Assembly: GCA_027924645.1 (NCBI GenBank)
Contig: BSBN01000047.1
Location: 3,472,001 to 3,536,000, forward strand
Length of the DNA: 64,000 nt
Origin: Cunninghamia lanceolata
Taxonomy: Eukaryota > Streptophyta > Pinopsida > Cupressales > Cupressaceae
Direction: 5' to 3'
A program made the position numbers and the translations under genes. Below are positions 45,738 to 55,759 of the stretch, one piece after another (position 1 is the first letter of the stretch; each line of letters starts with the position of its first letter). The notes under the pieces are model-generated. The model did no database searches. It was not told where the DNA came from and saw nothing but the letters and a program-made list of their open reading frames with translations.

Positions 45738-47473
45738 TCATGTTCCTCCAGGTTCTGAGGTTTTATAAGGGCCAATGGTGCAACCCTTCTTCTTCCATAT
45801 GTCACGCTGTTGTTCAATTCTGGCTCTCACATCAGCCACCTTTTGAGTCAAAATGGAGCCCTTTATCTCCTCATCATTAGGGGCTTTAAACCCCGCCCCA
45901 CAAACAGTAATGGCATCTACCATGTTTTGCCAATAAGGTGAACTAAAAGTAAAACAAATAAAATAAACAAAATAATTATTCTAAAATTGAGAGTTTAACT
46001 TTAAATTCTACATACCTCTAAATGCAGAAATTAAAGAGACAAAGAAATCAAACTATATATTTTAAAACAAAAAAAAATTAATTCCCTTGCTGCGTGAAAT
46101 GGAATGGTACAATAGAACCAGAAGTCTCCAATTGCACTTTCTGCTGCATCATGTTTATCCTTGTTCCATCTTGTGCTCTCAAGTGATGGTTGGGCACTTG
46201 GTGTAGTGCGTGGTATAATATATGAATCTAAATTAGATACACGAACTCTAGGCCAAATACTAACACTACCACTGCCATTGCCACTACTAGAAGATCCAAG
46301 AAATGCTGGAACGGAAGGAGAAGACACTCCACCAATGGCTGCCATCTCTTTTCTTTGCCTCATTCTTAGTTCTTTTTGTTGCTCAAAGGTCTTTAATTGG
46401 CTTTGCACTTCTTATAAAACTTCAGGGGGCGCTTTTGGGCATGATTTAGCATCTCGTCACGGTATTTGGGCAAGGCGATACTTCAATCGGTTAATGCCTC
46501 CCCCAAGCAATTTTGTCTTGCAATGGAAACAAGTTACCTCCCCTTTCTTTGTCTCGGGGATGACATGTTTCCAACAAGGATCCTTTCTAATTGGGGTCAA
46601 CATTGTGATTGGAAATTTGGAACAATTTATAAAAGTGAACTTAAAAGTATGCTGCAATAAGATATAAATAGAAAATAAATTAACAAATTTTATGGTTTCT
46701 AATTAAATTAAAATAAAAAATCATAAAAAACTAAAAATAGTTAGGGTTTGAAGCTATGACTTTTTTGTAAAACTAACAAAAACAGCTAGGGTTTGTTGTT
46801 TGTTCCATTAACCTAAAATGAAAAAAAAATGTAGAACATGAGAGATTTAAAAAAAAAAAAACAAAAAAAAAATTTCAAAATACAAACACACCTCTTCAAA
46901 TTTGCCCCAAATCAATGGTGGGCTCTTTGAAATCCTTCGTAGGCTTCTTTAGATACACTGAGGGCTGCTACAAACTTGCCCAAATGGGCTTCAATCACCG
47001 TTTATTGCCCAACCTGTGTGTTGATCTTTCCTCCAATGGCATGTGTAAAACAAAAATAAAAATAAAACAAAAGAAACATAGACTTAAAACAAAAAATCTT
47101 AAAATGGTCTCACACCGTAAAAGCACATTCATTTTGTTTTTAAGCACATTCATTTTGTAAAAGCACATTCATTTTGCTCCAAAACTATTTTTCTCCTCCT
47201 TGTGCTTGAAAACAAACTGAATGTGCTTTTACGGTGTGAGACCATTTTAAGATTTTTTGTTTTAAGTCTATGTTTCTTTTGTTTTATTTTTATTTTTGTT
47301 TTTTCTTTTAGCTGACGTGGCCGAGTCTGCCCGTCGGGACTTGTCGGGTCTGGGAAGTTTGAGCAGACTTGTCGGATACCTGGTTCTTGAGTCCCTAGGG
47401 CTTGTTTTGGGTCACCCTAGAGACTCACCAACCTTGAGACTTGTCGAGTCTCTGCGAGCCCAATAACTATGGT
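45738..47473 (-). mobile_element. Truncated hAT transposon with BED finger and DUF659 start
   Basis: The minus strand begins near 47473 with CATAGTTATTGGGCTC, a hAT-style terminus. Downstream lie transposase pieces: 46657-46457 with a BED finger (DPCWKHVIP, EVTCFHCKTKLLGGGINRLK), 46408-46031 with a Ser/Gly-rich linker and RWNKDKHDAAESAIGDFW, and 45923-45738 with the start of DUF659 (GAGFKAPNDEEIKGSIL, RDIWKKKGCTI). It stops at the GCTI position, where intact transposases continue GCTIxxDGW, so the catalytic part and the right terminus are missing. The terminal 160 bases have recurring GACTTGTCG words. Confidence 0.75.
47047..47302. repeat. Perfect 85-bp inverted repeat with 86-bp loop
   Basis: 47047-47131 and 47218-47302 are exact reverse complements by eye (inner end AAAGCACATTCA / TGAATGTGCTTT). 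The loop holds two further copies of AAGCACATTCATTTTG, so the word occurs three times in a row before the turn. The structure lies inside the hAT fragment. Confidence 0.92.
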
Positions 47474-47601
47474 TAAAACTTCATTATGTGAGTTGGAAGT
47501 ACAAAGTAAGATAAATTATTTTCCTTACACACTATTATAATCAATAATTGAAATTTCATTATTCAGAAAAATCTGAATGGGACCTTTCTTTATCAAGGAT
47601 T

Positions 47602-49377
47602 TGTAATGTCCCAATTTTTCGGAGTGATCATAGAAGAAGATTTAGGAGCCAATTTTCATGCTTCAGAATTTTTGGTGGGCCAATTGAGTTTGGGAAATGA
47701 TTTGTCCTATTTTTCTAAGTGTTTTAATGTATTCACTTTGGACAAATAAAATTGCTTTCATGAGGAGCGACCCATTTGAGGGTTTAAGGTGGGCAAAAAT
47801 AAGTGAAAAAATAATATTTTATTATTTTTGTTTTGGTGCGCTCTTGGAGGGAGATAAAAAGATTTTTAATTCAAATATTTAATTTGAATTTGAGCGTCAA
47901 TTCCTCTTAAGGATTGGTTGGCTTATTTGAGAAGGAAAAAGATAAAATAATCCTAGGTCGGCCTTGGAAAAAAGTACATCCTTGGGCGCCAAGATGTTGG
48001 GTCGGCCTAAGTAAAAACATCTCCCTAAGCCGGCTTAAAACATATGTATTTGAATTCGCCAAGTTTGAGGGTCGGCCTCGTGAGGAGTAAACAATAAAAT
48101 AAAAGGAATTCAAATTATTTTGGGCGCCAATATCTCTTTTGTGGGTCGGCCTTGTGAAGGATAATAGCATTTCTTCCTTCGGCCAGCTTATGGAAAAAGG
48201 AGAAATTCAAGTATATATACAAGGTTTGTGAAGGCATTTGGGCATCATCGAATGAATTGTTTCTGATTTTCCCTTTTGTGGATCTGCAACTTTGTTTGCA
48301 ACTATTCCAAGGACGAAAACCCTTGCGAATATTAGGTGAGTTGGATGGAAACCTAGCTCATCTTGTGGAGGCTTCATAACGGAGGTCTACTTGCACTTCA
48401 TTGGAGATATTCGTAGAAGAAAGAACAGATTGCTAATCTGATTTCTAGATCAGTTTTGGGACAGCAGAATACTAATTATTTTGGAGCAGAAATCTAATGA
48501 GTTGAGAGCAGAAATTTGTCTTCTTTAGAGCAGAATTTTCAGAGCAGATTTGAAGAAGACCTTTTTGGCAAGATTGGATGCATATTGGCTAGGGATTAAC
48601 CCTAGAGTTGAGCACCACTTTCCCAAGGAGGAGCGACCAGCTTTGTGGAGGCGATTTGTGTGTTGGAGGTTGCTAGTGTTTGAAGTATTTTCTGTTTTGT
48701 AGCAACAGCTTTCAGATTTGCTTTGGCCTTCATTGAGGAGTGAGATCGGTGCTTGAAGATGTCATTTGATTAGGGTTTCCACAGTACATTATAGCGCCAT
48801 ACCTTGGTAGTATTCGAAGGGTTGTTGTAGCATATTTTGACTACTTTGGAGCAGCAAACCCTAGCCGTACCAGTGCAGACCTGAAGCGCATCATTGGAGC
48901 AGCCTTTGGAGTGATTTGTAATTCTGACATTAGGGTTTCAAGCCCTAGTTTGTGCGCTATCACTTGGAGGTCAATTCCATCATCATGAAGGTCATTTTGG
49001 CATGAATTTGGTATGTATAAACCCTAGGGTTTATAGCATATATTAGCTGGGCTTTGTTTGGCATGTTTGCCATTTGCATTTGATGTACTTGAAGACAATA
49101 CAAATTCTGATTTATGACAGCAGCATTCTGATTTGAATTTCATAACATTTTGGCATCATTGTGGAGTTGAATTTATGTGTAATTCATTGTGTAATTCAAT
49201 TAGGGTTTAATTACATGTTTTGGCAAGATTAACTGTGATGTATTTGGCATGATAAAATGGATGTGATAAGTGTATGATCAGATCCCAATAAAAAAAATCA
49301 GAATTTAGATCTAGGGTTTCAAATTGAAAATAGAAAATTCAGAATTTTTTGACAAAAACCCTAAGCGGGATATTACA
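47602..49377 (+). mobile_element. Solo LTR, 1776 bp, with target duplication
   Basis: Starts TGTAATGTCCC and ends GGGATATTACA (near-perfect terminal inverted repeats), with the 5-bp duplication GGATT at 47597-47601 and 49378-49382. No internal retroelement genes. A TATA box (GTATATATAC) lies at 48211-48220. The U3 upstream has several GGTCGGCCT and GGGCGCCAA words. The termini suit a gypsy-type LTR, but no coding part is present to confirm it. Confidence 0.88.
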
Positions 49378-49544
49378 GGATTCAATTTGCTCTTTTAACT
49401 TGAAATTTTGTGGTTAGCAGCAAAAAAATGCAACGAAGTTTTATTGTCCTTGTTCAATATGCCTATTAATTTGCCCATAGTCTTTATTGTTTGATTAGAT
49501 GAAGCATTAAGTTTAGTTTATTCTTACTGTTGTCATGCATCTAG

Positions 49545-49594
49545 GAATTGATCAAGGAAAAGGCAAAAGCGGTAGCTTATTTTCGTTACATGCA
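49545..49594 (+). pseudogene. Duplicated partial MIC60 exon (pseudo-exon)
   Basis: A copy of the first 50 bases of the exon at 49825, preceded by an intact-looking acceptor (ATGCATCTAG). It reads ELIKEKAKAVAYFRYMQL and meets a stop at 49599. It has no matching donor at its end. If ever spliced in, it would truncate the protein. Confidence 0.85.
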
Positions 49595-49824
49595 ATTATA
49601 ATCAATAATTTAGATTTCATTATTTAGCAAAATCTGAATGGGAACTTTGTTTATTAACGATTCAATTTGTTCTTTTAACTTGAAATTCCGTGGTTAGCAG
49701 CAAATAAAATGCAACAAAGTGTTATTGTCCTTGTTCAATATGTGTATAAATTTGCACATATTCTTTATTGTTTGATTAGATGAAGCATTAAGTTGTTTTA
49801 TTCTTACTGTTCTCATGCATCCAG

Positions 49825-49917
49825 GAATTGAACAAGGAAAAGGCAAGAGCAGCTGCTGCTTTAAGTTCATTTCATGAAAAAGCAGAAGAACGACTAAAGT
49901 CCGAGCTTCGCCGTAAG
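49825..49917 (+). CDS. MIC60: MIC60 exon: coiled coil
   Basis: 31 codons, phase 0: ELNKEKARAAAALSSFHEKA, then EERLKSELRRK. Acceptor TCCAG, donor GTACTG. Typical Ala/Glu/Lys/Arg coiled-coil composition of mitofilin. Confidence 0.88.
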
Positions 49918-50101
49918 GTACTGTGTTTTTGATGTCAACGTCTTCCAGAGGTTCAAAACAATAAAGAATGAAGCACATTTTACCACTGTCTTTCTAGCCA
50001 GTTTATTGAACATTTCCTAGATAATTTATCTCTGTTCTCTTTGTAAACAAAATTTGCCTTTTTCAGAAGCTATATTTATTTTGGTTTGCTGTCATGATTA
50101 G

Positions 50102-50221
50102 GAGGAAGAGGCAGACATGAAGCTTAAGAAGGCACAATTGCTTGCAAAAGCAGAAACAACTGCTGCTATTGCTAATGAGATGGCATCCCATTTGAATGGG
50201 ATGGCTGATGCCAACATTGAA
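50102..50221 (+). CDS. MIC60: MIC60 exon: coiled coil
   Basis: 40 codons, phase 0: EEEADMKLKKAQLLAKAETT to HLNGMADANIE. Acceptor TGATTAG, donor GTATCT. Confidence 0.88.
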
Positions 50222-50450
50222 GTATCTTCTTTGTTTATTAATTAATTAATTTATTTATATGGACTTTTAAGTTTCGATTAATCATTTATATGGGATGCAA
50301 ACATTGTGAAATTTTTTGCTATTTATGATTCTCTTCTAATTGTTTTTTATGGGACCCAAAATTGTGAATGGATTGTGCTCTATGTTCTTTTGCGGATTAG
50401 TAGCAGGATAGCCTTATTCTAATAGTGTTTGCTTTTTATTTCTTCTCCAG

Positions 50451-50528
50451 ATAGATGCCCTGCGTACAGCATTCTATGATCGTTCAGAGGAGGCCCGCCA
50501 AAGTCACCTTGTGCACAAACTTGCACTG
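50451..50528 (+). CDS. MIC60: MIC60 exon: end of coiled coil, start of mitofilin domain
   Basis: 26 codons, phase 0: IDALRTAFYDRSEEARQSHL, then VHKLAL. Acceptor TTCTCCAG, donor GTAGTA. The last residues join GTFALENAL of the next exon, the place where the conserved C-terminal domain begins in plant homologues. Confidence 0.88.
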
Positions 50529-50752
50529 GTAGTATTCATTACCTAATTATGCAATTTTAATTTGTATTAGAGGATATGTTATGTTATCATGGTGGCACTT
50601 TGACATTCATCCTCATATTTGTTGGCTCTGACATAATGTGACAGTTTGACATTGGACACCTATTTTGCTGGTAGTGGTCAGTAGTGTGTCATGCACGATA
50701 TATACATACCGAAGCATTTCTTTCACTCTCTCTGAGCTATTGTATTGAACAG

Positions 50753-50932
50753 GGAACATTTGCTTTAGAAAATGCATTGATGAAGGGTGCACCTCTCCAT
50801 AAGGAAGTATCTGTGCTTCGTGCATCTATGGAAGGCATTGACAAAGATACTCTCTTAGATGTTGCATTGTCATCACTACCCCCTGAAACTTTAACAAGAG
50901 GAACAAAAACACAGGCACAGTTACACCAAAAG
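50753..50932 (+). CDS. MIC60: MIC60 exon: mitofilin C-terminal domain (partial)
   Basis: 60 codons, phase 0: GTFALENALMKGAPLHKEVS, VLRASMEGIDKDTLLDVALS, SLPPETLTRGTKTQAQLHQK. The sequence layout (helical ALENAL/KGxPxxKE, then SLPPET) is that of the conserved mitofilin C-terminal region, which in MIC60 mediates assembly and contact with MIC19-type partners. Acceptor TTGAACAG, donor GTATGT. The remaining conserved C-terminal residues must be in later exons, which I could not find up to 64000. Confidence 0.88.
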
Positions 50933-52083
50933 GTATGTTTCTGTTTTTCTATTAATGTATTGTTTATATTTATTGTTCTTCATAGACCACACAAAAGTAT
51001 GACTTGGTTGGCATTATGGGCTTAAATGTTTTTAGAATTTCATTGCATAATTAGGCTGTGAGGTTGATGTTGCAGTTTCATATTTATTTATGGAAATATC
51101 AATAATTTACTTAGAACAATGTAAAGACTTTGAAGGGGCTAGGAATTGTGATACCTGTTCTGAAAACCTTAACGAAGAATATGTGCAACACCATTTCAGC
51201 AAATTTACATTTGTGCTCGACAAATGTAAATTATAGGAAATTTATGCAAAAGACTTGGTAAAGATCTGGTGAAAGAAACATTTATTAGAAGAGATTTTCT
51301 AGTGATGAATCTGTGCACGGGATTCAGACTTAACGAAACAAAGGGTTTTTGCCAGTTGTTGACTTACCTTTCCATGCCCATTTCCAATCAGATACTGTTA
51401 CACTGCCTAAAAAATTATCAAATTAATGATCTGACTGTGGACTGCATATTTTGTGTTGATTGAAAAATGCATAATTGAAATGTAGAGTGCTACCTTGGAT
51501 ATGTTGTGGTTTTATTATGGGCAACGGTGGAAGCCTCAAAAGATTGTAGTATTGGGGTCTGACTGTGTATCATCCCAAAACCTTTGTCTAGATGGGTTCA
51601 ATCTTAAGGGTAGCTCTCGAAGTATTTATACATTTTGGGTTTTTCAATAGCACCTATGGTACAACTTTGCTGCCTACTGCTAGGCATCACATTTAATTAT
51701 AGCTTTTCAACACATGGAACTTAAGATCCAGCTATTAATAACCAAATATATAGACATGAAAACACAGTTGGCCAAAAAATAGTAATTATGGCGGCTATGG
51801 AAGATGGTGACAGGGACAAGAACTGGTATGGTATTTTAAAAATTTAGTGTAAGGGGTGTGCGGAGAAACCAAAATACAAAAAATGAGCACATTGTACATT
51901 CAACAATATATATACTATACATACTGATTTTGAGGTACACTACATGAAAGACCAAAAGGCGACAAAAACAAAGCTGATTCAAGAGATCTCAAACAAAGAT
52001 CAAATCAGAATAACTTACATACAGTTCTCAGAGAAAGAGGTCTATACTTAGAAATGCCTAAACTAATTGTCGCTTCTACACTT
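50933..52083. other. MIC60 intron, no gene
   Basis: AT-rich sequence after a good GTATGT donor. The small open frames lack recognisable composition or homology. No repeat boundary was recognised. Confidence 0.55.
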
Positions 52084-54280
52084 TCTTAGAATATAAGGCT
52101 TACCTTTGTAATAAGGACATTGTAGTGACTCAGTGGCTTGTTAGTGTTGCTATTTTTAGCATGTAGAATCTTGGACAAGTGTCACATTTATGTATTGTTG
52201 GTTACATCTCACAAACTCTATATAAGGAGATGAACCTCTTTATAATACCCACTTCAATATCTAATAATATTAAAATGTGTTATTAGCTCTTTTTATCAGT
52301 ATGGTATTAGAGTGTGGGAAGTGAAGGTCATTGAAGGTTGCATGTGGGTCATAAACAACAGAAAATATCTAGTCACGATCATCATGTCACAATTGTGGGA
52401 GGTAGAGAAACACCATAGTTTTCTCTGTTAATAGTCGATCATCAAGCTTTTTCTTTTTATTTGAGGAGATTCACAGGAGGTCACAATGCATTAAATAGAA
52501 AAATCACGGGCATACATTTGTAGAGGTTGCAATCATAAATTGCATAGTGCATCAAATAGAAAAATCACGGCCATACATCTGAGGTTGCTGTCATAAATCG
52601 TATGTGTGTTGCTAGTTACGTTTTTCAAAGCACTCTATTTGCAACCACAACTTGGGCACGAGTTTGAACATTTCCAGTCATAGGTTTGCACATTTCTAGG
52701 TATTTTAATTTTTTTTCTCCCATCTCTACAATCATCTTCAAATTCTTTTAAAGTCCATTAATTAAAAAAATAAACAATAAAAAATTGGAGGGGATTTAGT
52801 GTCCAAGGGTTTTGCTTCTTTTAAATTTCAAGGGTTTTTCTAAGAATGGAAAATTCCATTAGAAAAATATTCTAGCTTCAACTTCCACACTTGGAAAGTA
52901 AAAATCCAGATGCAACTGATGCATAAGAATTTGTGGGGAATAGTAAATGGAGATGAGAAACCACCTATAGATGCAAATAAATTACTAGATTGGTAGAGTA
53001 GAGATGATAAAGCCAAAGCCGTTATTGGTCTTGCTCTCTTTGAATCTGAGTTATATCATGGAGATTTGGAAAATCATCTTGGGAAGTTTGAGATAATTTG
53101 AATAAACTGTTTGAAGCAAAAGCGGTTAATGCAAAATTTTCTCTAAAGCTTTCGCTTTTCAGAATCAATCTGGCTGAAGGAGTCACTATGTCTAGCCACA
53201 TAAGCAATTTGTGATCTCTCCTTTGAGAGCTAGCAGGAGTCAATACTAGCTGATAAGGATGCCAAAGTCATTCTGTTAAACATTTCTCCTTCTAGGTTTA
53301 GAAATATCATTTTTACTCTTAGTTAGCTACCTTCTCAAACTTTGGAAGATATGATTTCAGCTCTCTTAGCTGAAGAAAAGAGAACAATTGTAGGAGATAT
53401 AGAAGATGATCCTCAATATGAGATGACATTATACTCAAGAAATTAGCGTTGAAGATTAGAAGACAAAAGGGAGATTGAATGTTACTATTGTAAGAAAATA
53501 GGTCACATAGCCTGCAACTGTAGAATTCGAGCCAATGGTTTTTTCAAGGGAAATTTCAAAGCAAAACCAAATGAAGCTAATGTAGCCAATGTTGAAGATC
53601 CTCTGGATGTTGGCAGTGGTAAAAAATTTATTGATGAAAAACATTTATTTTAAGAAGCCCACACTTTGAAGACAAGAAGTGATCTAGTGTAGATGAAGTT
53701 CAACATGGATGGTTGCTTAGTTAATTTGTGAGTTTGTGGATTTTGAGAATTATACCCTCATGATGGTCATGAGAGAACTTGATGGAGCATTGTGCATGTA
53801 GCTCAACATGGATGGTTGTCCACTAATTCAGGAGATTAATAATTCTGGAGTTTAGGGAGGTGGAATGTAGGAACTTGGGAATTCAGATCGGGAGTTGCAT
53901 CATTACGAGGGTTATGAGGCAGCTTGATGGAGTTCTACCTGGTCCAAGAACTGTTCGAAAGGAAAGCTTTTGAAGAATATATGGTTTTGTTTGGTTTTGA
54001 GTTTTTTTGTTTTAGTCATTGTGTTAGTATGTCTTGCTTTTAGTACAGTAAGCCTTACGAGGGGGTGTTAGAATATAAGGCTTACCTGTGTAATAAAGTC
54101 ACCTTAGTGACTTAGTGGTTTATTAGTGCTGCTATTTTTAGTGTTTAGAATCTTGGACAAGTGTCACGTTTATGTATCGTCGCTTACATCTCTCAAACTC
54201 TATATAAGGAGATGAACCTCTTTGTAATACCCACTTCAATATTTGATAATATTATATTGTGTTATTAGCTCTTTTTATCA
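52084..54280 (+). mobile_element. Short copia-type element with gag only (TR-GAG-like)
   Basis: Two direct repeats of 215 bp (52084-52298 and 54066-54280) flank 1.77 kb. The right LTR starts TGTTAGAATATAAGG; the left starts TCTTAG by mutation. After the left LTR is TGGTATTAGAG (52302-52312), a one-base variant of the initiator Met tRNA primer site. Before the right LTR is the purine tract GAGGGGG (54059-54065). Both LTRs have CTCTATATAAGG. The interior holds a decayed gag only; protease, integrase and RT are absent. Elements with LTRs and gag but no pol are known in plants as TR-GAGs. No clean target duplication was found. Confidence 0.82.
52855..53652 (+). pseudogene. Copia-type gag, broken
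   Basis: The + strand reading gives KVKIQMQLMHKNLWGIVNGD, later KAKAVIGLALFESELYHG, LPSQTLEDMISALLAEEKR and a zinc knuckle ECYYCKKIGHIACNCR (CX2CX4HX4C). Several stops and at least one frame change interrupt it. The knuckle and the order of motifs identify copia gag. It ends with IDEKHLF and a stop at about 53652. Confidence 0.8.
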
Positions 54281-55759
54281 ATATACTTAATTCTATGCTG
54301 TAGTCTTACTTTATCCATATTGTTAGCAGTGGTTGAGTAAAGCTCCTTTTGCAGACGCTGATGACTATGTAGTATAGGGATTTCCTTCATGTATTTATAT
54401 TAGTTACAAGAAAATTTCAAATGCAAACGAAATTATGCGATACTTCAGCCCAAGCTACTAAGACGGAGTTATTCAGCCCAAGCTACTAAGACGGAGTTAT
54501 TCCATTTCAATCAATTGATAAAGCTTTTGTACACTAGGTGGTTTTAAGTCTTTTTTTGTTTTCTTTCTACTAGTATCCGCATCAGGCTTTGATAAGAAAA
54601 TTCTCTTCTAGACAACATATCACAATTTTCATGTAAAAATCAGCAAAATACTTGCCTCCAGTATTTTTCTTGGTTTCTTTTAACCTTCTTAAACCAGTTA
54701 TTAGCAAACAATAGCGAACAATTCTGTTTGATATGTTACATATTTAAGAAACTTTTGTAGGAAGATTTGTCATTTCCAAGTGACATTTTCAGGAGGTGTT
54801 ACTCGAAATTTCTTGACATCTTTGTACTCATTTCATAAATGATAGACTAGTAGCAGTGGGCAGGTTATGCGATTGTGGATAACTATGCTTAGAACTTAAG
54901 GTTTTTCCCTGATGCCAATTAAAAGGAAGTTCACTAAATTAAGTACTATACTATGCACCACCTTTCAATCATCTTGTGATAAGAACGCTACCTGCAGGCC
55001 TTGAGATTTAAGTGGCTTTGTTCAAATTTATTTTCAAGCTGCTATCTTCAAGGGCGGGTGAATACAGTTGTTACTAGTAGTCATAATCTCTTTCTGCACT
55101 AAATCACGTTCAACACCTTGGTAGTGATTATTGTGGAATGGTACATTTAAATCTTGGCTTAAAAGGATTTTATCCTTAAGAACAAGAGATCCCAACTACT
55201 GTTTGCCAGCAAGAACCTAACAACAATGATTTTCCATGTGAATAAATGAATTATAAGAAGGTTAAAAAAGAGTAATGAAGAGTCTTTTCTGTACCCCTTA
55301 GAGCATTAATGAAATGGTGCTGTTCTTGATGAACACAGTTATTGAACAGTTAGATTGGCCACTAATTGCAAGCTCTGTGGATTGTGGGAAATCATGACCA
55401 CTGATATGGATGGAAGGCCAAAGGTTTGTAGGATATATTTGGTGTTAATAAGTAGTTTCATAATTGATGAATAATCTGCAAGGAATATTACATCAGAGCA
55501 AATGTGAATTGGGCTGAGGAAACTAGAGTTGTAAGCTTCAGAATATAAATACAGAAAGGATGTTTTCAAATTGAAAAAGGTTGGCATGTTTAGTAAGAGG
55601 CAAAGAAGGCAAAGGTACATGGAGGGGATCCTCTCAAGAAAATGAAAAGCAATCTCAGAGCTAACTACAGTGCGAAGAAAGTATTTGGCAGAAAACTTAA
55701 CAAATAATGGATTATTGCAAAACAATCATTTAAACAAAGGTGGTGATCTACTAATCTTG
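54281..55759. other. Intron stretch with a 28-bp doubled unit
   Basis: No gene is firmly supported. TCAGCCCAAGCTACTAAGAC is doubled at about 54444-54500. The stretch 55339-55725 is open on the minus strand for 128 codons with Leu/Phe/Ser-rich composition. The + strand there has coding-like pieces (EIMTTDMDGRPKVCRIYLVL) with stops, so it may be the decayed interior of the element whose LTR begins at 56118. Confidence 0.4.

Larger units (their letters stand above)
47534..49874. repeat. 280-bp tandem duplication spanning an intron end and an exon start
   Basis: Unit 1 is 47534-49594 minus the solo LTR and one target copy (47602-49382), which leaves exactly 280 bp. Unit 2 is 49595-49874. Both start ATTATAATCAATAATT and contain GGTTAGCAGCAAA and GATTAGATGAAGCATTAAGT. 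Unit 2 includes the true exon start at 49825; unit 1 has the equivalent position at 49545. Divergence is moderate. Confidence 0.9.
10121..50932 (+). other. MIC60: MIC60/mitofilin gene, internal exons (gene span seen here)
   Basis: Eight exons, all flanked by AG acceptors and GT donors, sum to 1830 bp and encode 610 residues in one continuous frame. The order of parts matches plant MIC60: Ser/Pro-rich N-terminal region, one TM helix, acidic variable linker, long Ala/Glu/Lys-rich coiled coil, start of the C-terminal mitofilin domain. MIC60 is the inner-membrane core subunit of MICOS. It shapes crista junctions and contacts outer-membrane complexes, with most of the protein in the intermembrane space. 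The conserved C-terminal end is missing and must lie beyond 64000. Intron lengths run from 183 bp to 33.3 kb, and the largest are filled with transposons. The identification is by recall of family features, not by a search. Confidence 0.8.

Noticed and set aside
47602..49377. DNA transposon with 11-bp terminal inverted repeats
   Set aside because: TG...CA ends, a 5-bp target duplication, an internal TATA box and no transposase fit a solo LTR better; short inverted ends are normal in LTRs.
55339..55725. 128-codon minus-strand open frame as a gene
   Set aside because: Composition is Leu/Phe/Ser-rich without a domain; the + strand shows broken coding-like text, so it is more likely antisense to a decayed element.
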